14,848 nucleotides of DNA from Planctomycetota bacterium (GTDB lineage: Bacteria; Planctomycetota; UBA1135; GCA-002686595): assembly GCA_004296785.1 (NCBI GenBank), contig SCVU01000354.1:1-14848 (forward strand). The letters are read 5' to 3'. The position numbers and the translations under genes are program-made. A model generated the notes under the pieces. It made no database searches, had not been told where the DNA came from, and saw only the letters and a list, made by a program, of their open reading frames with translations. Of this stretch, positions 7,110 through 13,242 are shown piece by piece (position 1 is the first letter of the stretch; each line of letters begins with the position of its first letter).

Positions 7110-8128
7110 CGGCTCGCCACGCGCTCGAGCCGCGTCAGCCGACCCTGCTGCAGCCAGTCCATCACGTACAGATTGCCCTTCGCGTCCCAGCGCGCGCAGT
7201 GCGGCGAGATGAACTCGCCCTCCATCCACTGCTCGCGCGGGATCCCGTTCTGCGCGCGCTTGTTCGGATCCGGCTGGTCGCACAGGTGCGCGATGACCTG
7301 GTTGTCCTTGCCGAGGATCGTCACGCGGCCCGCGAGATCGGCGACTAGCAGATCGTCGCCGCGCTGCTGCACCGTGCACGGCCGGCGCAGGTCGCCGCCG
7401 ATCACGTCGAAGAGCCGGCCCTGCATGTCGAAGCGCTGCAGGCGGTTGTTCTCGCGGTCGCACACGACGAGCAGCGGTTCCTTGCCGCGTTCGTCGACGC
7501 CGAGGCCGTGCGGGCAGACGAACTGCCCGGGTTGCTTGCCGGGGCCGCCGAACGTCTTCACGTACGCTCCGCGCGCGTCGAACTCGTGCACCCACGAGCG
7601 ACCGTAGCCGTCGGCGACGAACACCTGACCCGCCGGGCCGATCGCGACCGCGGTCGGCACGTACTCGTCGGCGTTCGCGTAGCGCTTCGACGCCTCGGGC
7701 CAGGGGATCGTCAACTTCACCTCGCCGTCGAGCGTGCACTTGATCACCTCGTGCCGGCGCGCGTGCGCGAGCCACAGGACCTCGGTGCCGCCCTCTTTCG
7801 CCACGCACATGCCGTGCGCGCCGCCGCCGAGCTCCTTGCCGAGCGAGCCGACGAAGTTGCCGTCGGGGCCGAAGAGCATCACGGCGCTGTCGTTGTCGCT
7901 GTTCACGTACACGCGGCCGGCGGCGTCGAACGCGATGTTGCCGTGCGTGTTGCCGAGCTCGACGCCGGCGGGGAGCTTGAACCAGCCGCGCTGCCAGTCG
8001 TACGTGTGCGCGCCCGTGCCGACGCGCGGCGCGGGGCGCTGCGGGTCTTCGGCGCGCGGGGCGAACCACGCGAAGACGCCGGCGAGCGTGAGCGGGAGGA
8101 ACGCGGCGGGGAGGAGCGCGAACTTCAT
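7106..8128 (-). CDS. secreted NHL beta-propeller, peptidyl-alpha-hydroxyglycine amidating lyase (PAL)-like
   Basis: Exported protein of 340 residues. A signal peptide (2-22, FALLPAAFLPLTLAGVFAWF) precedes a six-bladed NHL-type propeller. The blades resemble the lyase domain of animal peptidylglycine amidating enzyme. The three zinc-ligand histidine positions correspond to GGAHGMCV, FVCPHGLGV and ISPHCARW; the active-site tyrosine context appears as VADGYGRS (animal SDGYCNSR) and the substrate-binding arginine as VCDRENNRLQRF (animal VADRENGRIQCF). In animals the enzyme cleaves peptidyl-alpha-hydroxyglycine to an amidated peptide plus glyoxylate; the bacterial substrate is unknown and no monooxygenase partner is visible here. 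The ATG at 8128 gives a clean signal peptide; a longer in-frame start at 8182 would add 18 polar residues. A GCTACGCT element lies 10 bases upstream. The stop overlaps the start of the Cache-like lipoprotein. Confidence 0.88.
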   Translation of the reverse strand: MKFALLPAAFLPLTLAGVFAWFAPRAEDPQRPAPRVGTGAHTYDWQRGWFKLPAGVELGNTHGNIAFDAAGRVYVNSDNDSAVMLFGPDGNFVGSLGKELGGGAHGMCVAKEGGTEVLWLAHARRHEVIKCTLDGEVKLTIPWPEASKRYANADEYVPTAVAIGPAGQVFVADGYGRSWVHEFDARGAYVKTFGGPGKQPGQFVCPHGLGVDERGKEPLLVVCDRENNRLQRFDMQGRLFDVIGGDLRRPCTVQQRGDDLLVADLAGRVTILGKDNQVIAHLCDQPDPNKRAQNGIPREQWMEGEFISPHCARWDAKGNLYVMDWLQQGRLTRLERVASR

Positions 8129-8138
8129 GGGGCCGAAC

Positions 8139-8146
8139 AGCGTAGC
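8139..8146 (-). promoter_or_regulatory. candidate -10 element GCTACGCT of the PAL-like operon
   Basis: On the minus strand GCTACGCT lies 10 bases before the ATG at 8128, at the same distance as in the helicase gene. TACGCT fits TAnnnT. No Shine-Dalgarno lies between it and the ATG. It also supports choosing the start at 8128 over 8182, because a transcript from here could not contain the upstream codon. Confidence 0.38.
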
Positions 8147-8190
8147 GCGAGTGCGTGACTTGTGAGTTACGCCGCACCGCACGGCGCGTC

Positions 8191-8198
8191 GCTAGCCT
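8191..8198 (+). promoter_or_regulatory. candidate -10 element GCTAGCCT, leaderless start of first FG-GAP gene
   Basis: TAGCCT (8193-8198) ends 6 bases before the ATG at 8205, the spacing at which transcription would begin on the A of the start codon. This is the best leaderless candidate in the window. No -35 match and no Shine-Dalgarno are seen. Confidence 0.45.
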
Positions 8199-8204
8199 GT
8201 TTGC

Positions 8205-9503
8205 ATGAGTTGGGGAATCGTCGTGCCGGCGTCGATATGGCCGCTGCGGCAGTGGCAGAGATGGCTCGCCGGCATGCTGCTCCTCATCGTTGCGTCAGCG
8301 GGCGGAGACGGATGGATCGGGTCGCTCGACACTCGCTCCCCGAGCGAGCATCGCAGCTTCGGTCGGCATCTGTTTCGACTCGATGGGCCGGGCGGAGCGT
8401 GGCGGCTCGCGATCGTCGACTCGTGGAGCGAGGTCGAGCGCGTGTGGGGGTGCAGTGGGTTACCGGCCCGTCCAACCGCGCAGTTCGAAGCAGCGGCGTT
8501 CGGACGCGGTGCGGTGTGGCTCGCTCAGTCGGTTCCAGATGCGGACGGAGATGGGTGGAGTGATCTGGCCGGAACGCAAGTCGACGACCGGAGCGACTGG
8601 AACTCTCTCGGGCGCGCAGTCGTCGTCTCGTCGTCGAACGGCCGCATTCTGTGGGAATCGACCGCGTGCATTGATCGATCCGGCCGCTCGATGGGTGTCG
8701 CGTTCGGTGCGGACCTCGATCGCGATGGGATTCCCGATCCGATCGTCGCGGAAGTCACACCCGCCCGCGCGCGCAGCGAACGGCTCGTGCTCGTCAGTTC
8801 GGTCAGCGGCATCGCGCTGCACTCGTATCCGGTGACCGACGTGCGACGACTGCGTTCGATCGTCGATGTGAACGGCGACGGAACGCGCGACGTCCTCGCA
8901 TCGGCGCCCGCAGTCGAGCTCGTGCTATCCGGCGCAGATCTCAGTCTGATCCAATCGGTCGACGTACTCACGCTGACGAAGCCGCCGAACGCGACCGACG
9001 TTGCCGAGATCGACGGCGAGTTCTGCTTGCTCGGTTGGATCGATCTGCACTGCTACGAGACGCACGAGTACGAAGAGCGGCTCGTGTGCGTGTCGCTCGA
9101 GAGCAGCACACTTCGGTGGGAGTACTCGGAGCGAGGCTCGGATTCGTCGGACTCCGCCGTCGTGACAACGTGCGGCGATGTCGACGGCGACGGCGTGCGC
9201 GACGTGCTCGTCGGCTGGCCGCTGTTCTTGTCCGACGCCGTGCACGTGCACTCCGGGCGAAATGGAGCACTCTTGCGCTACGACCAGCGACCGTTCGATC
9301 ACTACGGCCTGGCGCACTTCGGTACGGACGTCGCATCGCTACCCGATGTGGATGGCGACGGCGTCGACGACTACGCGACCTCGGACGTTCAGCAGGGCAA
9401 CCAAAGTCCGGGTCGCGTGCACTTCGTCTCCGGCAAGACCGGTGCGGTTCTGGACTCGTTCGGCGCGGTCCGGCTGATGAGTCGCGGACTCGCGTGGTTG
9501 TGA
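8205..9503 (+). CDS. exported FG-GAP/VCBS-type beta-propeller protein, paralogue 1
   Basis: Predicted surface or periplasmic propeller of 432 residues. The N-terminus has basic residues (R15, R19) and a hydrophobic core LAGMLLLIVASA (21-32), a signal peptide or anchor. Five calcium-loop motifs mark FG-GAP blades: DADGDGWSD (112), DLDRDGIPD (170), DVNGDGTRD (221), DVDGDGVRD (325) and DVDGDGVDD (381). The spacing is near 55 residues except for one double interval, where a blade near 270 has lost its loop. FG-GAP propellers are usually extracellular calcium-stabilised binding or scaffold domains; no catalytic motif is visible. Its last ~60 residues closely match the protein encoded at 11167, as does the start of its mature region. 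Codon use is relaxed compared with neighbours (ATA, AGA, GGA and TCA occur). It faces away from the PAL-like operon and ends six bases from the convergent transglutaminase-like gene. Confidence 0.88.
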   Translation: MSWGIVVPASIWPLRQWQRWLAGMLLLIVASAGGDGWIGSLDTRSPSEHRSFGRHLFRLDGPGGAWRLAIVDSWSEVERVWGCSGLPARPTAQFEAAAFGRGAVWLAQSVPDADGDGWSDLAGTQVDDRSDWNSLGRAVVVSSSNGRILWESTACIDRSGRSMGVAFGADLDRDGIPDPIVAEVTPARARSERLVLVSSVSGIALHSYPVTDVRRLRSIVDVNGDGTRDVLASAPAVELVLSGADLSLIQSVDVLTLTKPPNATDVAEIDGEFCLLGWIDLHCYETHEYEERLVCVSLESSTLRWEYSERGSDSSDSAVVTTCGDVDGDGVRDVLVGWPLFLSDAVHVHSGRNGALLRYDQRPFDHYGLAHFGTDVASLPDVDGDGVDDYATSDVQQGNQSPGRVHFVSGKTGAVLDSFGAVRLMSRGLAWL

Positions 9504-9509
9504 CGCGCG

Positions 9510-11066
9510 CTAGTACCAGACCTGCTTGCCGCCCTGGAGCGTGAAGATCCGCTCGAGCTTGCGCGAGCCCTGCTCGACCAACCAGTACAGCCCGTTCGAC
9601 GGCACCTTGTCGAACCGCACGCTCGCCTGATCCGCCGCGATCCGCCCGACGCTGCGCCACTCGCCGGCGCACACGAGCAGCTCGTAGCTCTTGCCGCCCT
9701 CGACGCGCAGCAGCGGCAGGTCCCGCTTCGAATCGGCATCCGGCGTCGCCGGCCGCACGCTCGTGACCTCGAGCGCGAGCGCATGCGCGTCGTCCGGCCG
9801 CAGCTCGCGCACCGCGCCGTCCTTCCCGAGCACGAACGGCAGTCCCGCCGGCACCACGCGCTCGGCCACGTGCCACGCCGGCAGGTACGCGACGTCGCGT
9901 CCCATCCGATCGAACGTCGCGAGCCCGCTCGCCGCGTTCGCCCACGCGATCGGCCGCCACTCGCCGCCGTTGAACACGCACAGGTACGCGATGCCCTGCG
10001 GCGCGCTCGGATCGACGTCGAGCTTCAGCTCGATGCGGCTCGTCGCGACGTACTGCTCGGTCACGTCCGCGTAGTGATCGCCGTCGAGCCAGCGCGGCAC
10101 CGAGTCGCGCTCGGTCCGCAGCGCGAGGATCGAGTTCGGTTGGCGCGCGAACGTCTTGCGATACACCTTCGCCGCGCGGTTCGACAGCGACGCGTTGCCG
10201 CGGCCGCTCGCGTCGAGCACGACTTCCCAGGCGTGGTTGTTGTCGCGATCGGCCCACCACGGCGTGTAGTCGGCGGCGTACGGGATCGCGTTCGCGCGCA
10301 GCGCGTAGCCGGCGAAGTTCGTGATGTCCTCGCAGCGGCCCTGGCGCGACGCGCACATCTGTCCGTAGCTCTGGTCGGTCGGGTGCAGGTAGTAGAGGTC
10401 GTTGAAGCCGATGCGCTTGTCGACGTCGGCGCGCACGCGCGCGGCGGCCTCGCGGATGTCCGCCGAATCGAGGATGCCGAGCGCGGGGTCGGACGCGCGC
10501 TCGTACAGCGGCTTGCGCCAGGCTTCGAGCGGTTCGTTGCTGCCGCGGTAGGGCAGGATCCACTGGCAGAAGACGTCGAAGGGGATCGCGCGGGCCCACG
10601 GTCGTTCGCGCCACGCGCGGAGGGCGAACTCGGTCTGTTCGACGAGGAACGCCGCGGTCGCGTGCTCGAGGTCGGCGTCGAAGCGGGAGCGGACGAACTC
10701 GACCGGGCCGTAGTCGCGCTCGAGCGCGTCCCAGTTCGCCTGGGCGTCGCCGAGGTTCGCGTGACGGAGCGCGTCGAACGCGTGCGGCTCGCCGCGGGAG
10801 TCGCGGAGCTCGAATTCGATGAAGCCGTGGCCGGGCATGTTGGCGACGACGAACTCGGCGGCGGCGGCGAGATGCGGGTCGCCGGAATCGCGGCAGTGGG
10901 CGAGGTAGCGCTGGAGCTCGGCGCGGTTGTCGCCGGCCTGCGCGATGGCGGATTCGATCGCGGCGGAGAGATCGGGGAACGAGGTGCCGGTCCGCTCGGC
11001 GGGGGAGCCGGAGACTGCGGCGCGGTCCTGCAGTGGAACGAACGCGAGAGCGAGGGCGGCGATCAT
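9510..11066 (-). CDS. secreted transglutaminase-like (papain-fold) protein
   Basis: Exported protein of 518 residues with a transglutaminase-like core at about 225-290. The Cys-His-Asp triad is visible: Cys245 in RQGRCEDITNFAGYALRA, His278 in DRDNNHAWEVV and Asp285 in VLDASG. Prokaryotic members are usually proteases, peptide hydrolases or amidases rather than cross-linkers; the substrate here is unknown. The N-terminal ~220 residues are helical, and the region after 330 is beta-rich with repeated segments such as YLCVFNGGEWRPIAW and ELLVCAGEWRSVGRI, probably two related beta-sandwich modules. The ATG at 11066 leaves a short hydrophobic signal (MIAALALAFVPL) and lies 9 bases after TATCCT. An in-frame GTG at 11108 would add 14 residues with arginines and make a more typical signal peptide, so the start is open. 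It sits between two FG-GAP paralogues and is convergent with the first, divergent from the second. Confidence 0.88.
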   Translation of the reverse strand: MIAALALAFVPLQDRAAVSGSPAERTGTSFPDLSAAIESAIAQAGDNRAELQRYLAHCRDSGDPHLAAAAEFVVANMPGHGFIEFELRDSRGEPHAFDALRHANLGDAQANWDALERDYGPVEFVRSRFDADLEHATAAFLVEQTEFALRAWRERPWARAIPFDVFCQWILPYRGSNEPLEAWRKPLYERASDPALGILDSADIREAAARVRADVDKRIGFNDLYYLHPTDQSYGQMCASRQGRCEDITNFAGYALRANAIPYAADYTPWWADRDNNHAWEVVLDASGRGNASLSNRAAKVYRKTFARQPNSILALRTERDSVPRWLDGDHYADVTEQYVATSRIELKLDVDPSAPQGIAYLCVFNGGEWRPIAWANAASGLATFDRMGRDVAYLPAWHVAERVVPAGLPFVLGKDGAVRELRPDDAHALALEVTSVRPATPDADSKRDLPLLRVEGGKSYELLVCAGEWRSVGRIAADQASVRFDKVPSNGLYWLVEQGSRKLERIFTLQGGKQVWY

Positions 11067-11075
11067 GCAGAGACG

Positions 11076-11081
11076 AGGATA
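11076..11081 (-). promoter_or_regulatory. candidate -10 element TATCCT of the transglutaminase-like gene
   Basis: On the minus strand TATCCT ends 9 bases before the ATG at 11066. It fits TAnnnT but is preceded by CG rather than GC. If real, the transcript starts too late to include the alternative GTG at 11108. Confidence 0.33.
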
Positions 11082-11150
11082 CGCGCGGATCGACGGAACG
11101 AGGATCACTGCACCGTGACCCGCTCGTGACCGCCGACTCGGGTCGCATCC

Positions 11151-11158
11151 GCTACTGT
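11151..11158 (+). promoter_or_regulatory. candidate -10 element GCTACTGT of second FG-GAP gene
   Basis: TACTGT (11153-11158) ends 8 bases before the ATG at 11167. As with the paralogue at 8205, GCTA is followed by a T three to four bases later close to the start codon, and no Shine-Dalgarno is present. An out-of-frame ATG at 11162 lies in between. Confidence 0.4.
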
Positions 11159-11166
11159 CCAATGGG

Positions 11167-12483
11167 ATGAGCGGGCGATCGCACGCGGTTGCAGCGGGGC
11201 GGACTCGGCTCGTCCGAACCTGGCACGTCGTCGTCGCCAGCGCGCTGGTGCTGACCTGCGCCGGGCTGGATCTCGTGATCGATGCGCTCGACGCCGGCGC
11301 GGTCACGCGGCACCTGAGCTTCGGGGAACGACTCGTCACGCTGCGCGGTCCCCGCGGACAGTCGCGCCTCCTCGTGTTCGACAACGAGGACGTTTGGTCG
11401 ACCTCAGCGTTCTCGCGAGCGCGCCTAGTGAGCGATGACATTGGCGGCGGCGAGCGCATGCAGCCACTCGACGTCGTCGCCGATCGGGACGGCGACGGCT
11501 GGCAGGACTACGCAGCTCTGGTTGGAAAGAAGCTCGATGCGAATCGCGCGGAGCTCGCGCGCGCGATCGTGTCGTCCGCCACGGGCCGCGTGTTGTGGCG
11601 CTCCGAGTCGATCATCCGCGAGCGCAGCGGACCGTGGGTTCGGCACTGGAGCGTCGGCGACAGCGACGGCGACGGATGGCCGGAGTGGCTCGAACAGACT
11701 TGGCGGCATCCCAAGGAAGGAGAAGCACGCGGAGCGGGAGAACTCGCGCTCCGCCGCTCGAGCGACGCGGCGCTCGTCGCGCTCCGCGTCCTGTCGACGT
11801 ACGAGCGTCCGATGGCGGGCGAGGATGTCGACTCGGATGGAGTCGCCGACTTGACGGTCACGTCAGGCGGCCGGTTGCTGCTCGTTTCCGGTCGCAACCT
11901 CGCGACGCTCGATGCGACCGATACGAGCGTCGTGCTCGGTCAGACGCAGGCGGATCGTCGGAGCATTGCCGCATCGGCGGCTGGAAGTCGCGTCGTACGT
12001 CTCGGCGCCGAGCTGCACTGGATCCAGGTGCTCGTCTGCGGCCAGCAAGTCGTCGTGCGCGACATGACGCCGATGACGCAGGCGCTGTGCTGGCAGACTT
12101 GGATCGACACCATCGACGACTCGCCCTACGAGGCCGTGATCGCCGTCGGCGGCGACGTCGACCGCGACGGATGTCCGGACGTGCTCGTGGCGCGCCCCGC
12201 GTTCATGTTCTCGGACTGTGTCTACACGTTGTCTGGGCGCGGCGGGCAACTCCTGCGCACGGATCGCGTGCCCGATGGCGAACACACCGCTTGGCACTTC
12301 GGCACAGACCTCGCCGTCATCGGCGATGTCGACGGCGATGGAGTCGACGACTACGCAGCTTCGGACGTGCCGCAAGGGAGCCACCGTTCGGGCAGAGTGT
12401 TCGTTGTCTCTGGAGCCGACGGCGAGTTCCTCGACGCGTTCGGCGCCTCGCGTTTGTCGGCGCGACGCTTCGGATGGAAATGA
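11167..12483 (+). CDS. exported FG-GAP/VCBS-type beta-propeller protein, paralogue 2
   Basis: Predicted extracytoplasmic propeller of 438 residues. After a basic N-terminus (R4, R12, R14, R17) comes a hydrophobic segment HVVVASALVLTCAGLDLVI (20-38); the Cys at 31 is in a poor lipobox context, so lipidation is uncertain. Calcium loops are DRDGDGWQD (106), DSDGDGWPE (165), DVDSDGVAD (220), DVDRDGCPD (330) and DVDGDGVDD (387), almost superimposable in spacing on those of the protein at 8205, including the same double interval of about 110 residues. Shared sequence includes RxLSFG...LxGPxG near residue 50 and FGTDxAxxxDVDGDGVDDYAxSDVxQG near the end, so the two arose by duplication. No enzyme motif is seen; a scaffold, adhesion or ligand-binding role is inferred. 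The stop codon forms the first base of a strong hairpin. It starts about 100 bases from the divergent transglutaminase-like gene. Confidence 0.88.
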   Translation: MSGRSHAVAAGRTRLVRTWHVVVASALVLTCAGLDLVIDALDAGAVTRHLSFGERLVTLRGPRGQSRLLVFDNEDVWSTSAFSRARLVSDDIGGGERMQPLDVVADRDGDGWQDYAALVGKKLDANRAELARAIVSSATGRVLWRSESIIRERSGPWVRHWSVGDSDGDGWPEWLEQTWRHPKEGEARGAGELALRRSSDAALVALRVLSTYERPMAGEDVDSDGVADLTVTSGGRLLLVSGRNLATLDATDTSVVLGQTQADRRSIAASAAGSRVVRLGAELHWIQVLVCGQQVVVRDMTPMTQALCWQTWIDTIDDSPYEAVIAVGGDVDRDGCPDVLVARPAFMFSDCVYTLSGRGGQLLRTDRVPDGEHTAWHFGTDLAVIGDVDGDGVDDYAASDVPQGSHRSGRVFVVSGADGEFLDAFGASRLSARRFGWK

Positions 12484-12520
12484 CACCGCCCGCGGTTGCG
12501 TTGGCAACCGCGGGCGGTGT
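12483..12520. terminator. perfect 17-bp hairpin, probable bidirectional terminator
   Basis: ACACCGCCCGCGGTTGC (12483-12499), loop GTTG (12500-12503) and the exact complement (12504-12520) form an uninterrupted 17-bp, GC-rich stem, which a G-T wobble at 12482/12521 could extend. It starts on the last base of the FG-GAP stop codon and lies between two convergent genes. There is no T-tract on either side, so it is not a classical intrinsic terminator, but in GC-rich genomes T-poor hairpins at convergent gene ends are often read as terminators or 3'-end stabilisers. It is the only such hairpin I found at any of the four convergent junctions. Confidence 0.75.
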
Positions 12521-12556
12521 TCGATGCGACGCGCGCTGCGCGTCCTCATCGCCTCG

Positions 12557-13213
12557 CTACTTCGAAAGTTGCGGCACGCGCAGCCCCGCGATCAAGTCCG
12601 TCTCGCCCGGCGAGAACTGCTCGATCACGTTCGCCGCGTGACGGCGCAGATCGCCGTACGTCCCAAGCCGCACGACCGGCCCGCCCGCCGCGAGCGCCTG
12701 GCTCACGCGCTCCTTCGGTTGCGTCGCCGCGCCGCTCGCGAGCGCATGCGCGAGCGCCGCCTGCGCGAGGTCGACCTTCAGCGCTTCCGGCAGCACTTCC
12801 GGATACGCCCAGAACAACGGCGTGCGCGCCAGATCGAGCGCGAAACCGCTGCGCGCGTCGATCGCGGACGGCACGAACCCGATGAACACGCGCGGCTCGT
12901 CGTCGCCGTTGATCCGCTCGATCGGCATGTCGCCGGCGAAGAGGATCGGGTTGTGCGCTTGCCGCACCGGCAGGATCGCCGGGTTCGTCTGCACGACGAC
13001 GAGGTAGCCCGCGCTGACTTTCGGCTGGTCGGCGCGCATCAGGTACGTCGTCGCCTCGTCGAGCGTCACGGGTTGCGCGTACAGCAGCGACACGGGGCTG
13101 TCCTCGACCGTCTTGCGGTCGTAGCCCGTCGGCGTCCAGCCCTGCTGGACGGCGACGGCTCCGACGACGGCGGACGCGAGGAGCGCGGGAAGGATCAGAG
13201 TGGAGATCTTCAT
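12557..13213 (-). CDS. secreted protein of unknown function (218 aa), downstream of the alpha/beta hydrolase
   Basis: Not recognised as any known family. The N-terminus MKISTLILPALLASAVVGAVA is a good signal peptide with a probable Ala-x-Ala cleavage site near residue 21. The mature protein has no Cys and no TM segment. It appears as a beta-rich middle region (YLVVVQTNPAIL, PILFAGDMPIERI, PRVFIGFVPS) followed by a helical segment (VDLAQAALAHALASGAAT) and a charged end. The ATG at 13213 fits the signal peptide; only a weak GAGA lies upstream. It starts 29 bases after the stop of the hydrolase gene on the same strand, so the two probably share a transcript, which the hairpin at 12483-12520 would end. 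Function unknown; a secreted partner of the hydrolase is possible. Confidence 0.82.
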   Translation of the reverse strand: MKISTLILPALLASAVVGAVAVQQGWTPTGYDRKTVEDSPVSLLYAQPVTLDEATTYLMRADQPKVSAGYLVVVQTNPAILPVRQAHNPILFAGDMPIERINGDDEPRVFIGFVPSAIDARSGFALDLARTPLFWAYPEVLPEALKVDLAQAALAHALASGAATQPKERVSQALAAGGPVVRLGTYGDLRRHAANVIEQFSPGETDLIAGLRVPQLSK

Positions 13214-13242
13214 GGAGGTGTTCTCGTTGTGAGGTGCGGGGG

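Noticed and set aside
8968..11148. Minus-strand 726-codon frame overlapping the transglutaminase-like gene
   Set aside because: Arg/Pro-rich frame-shifted shadow; the overlapping frame has the Cys-His-Asp triad.
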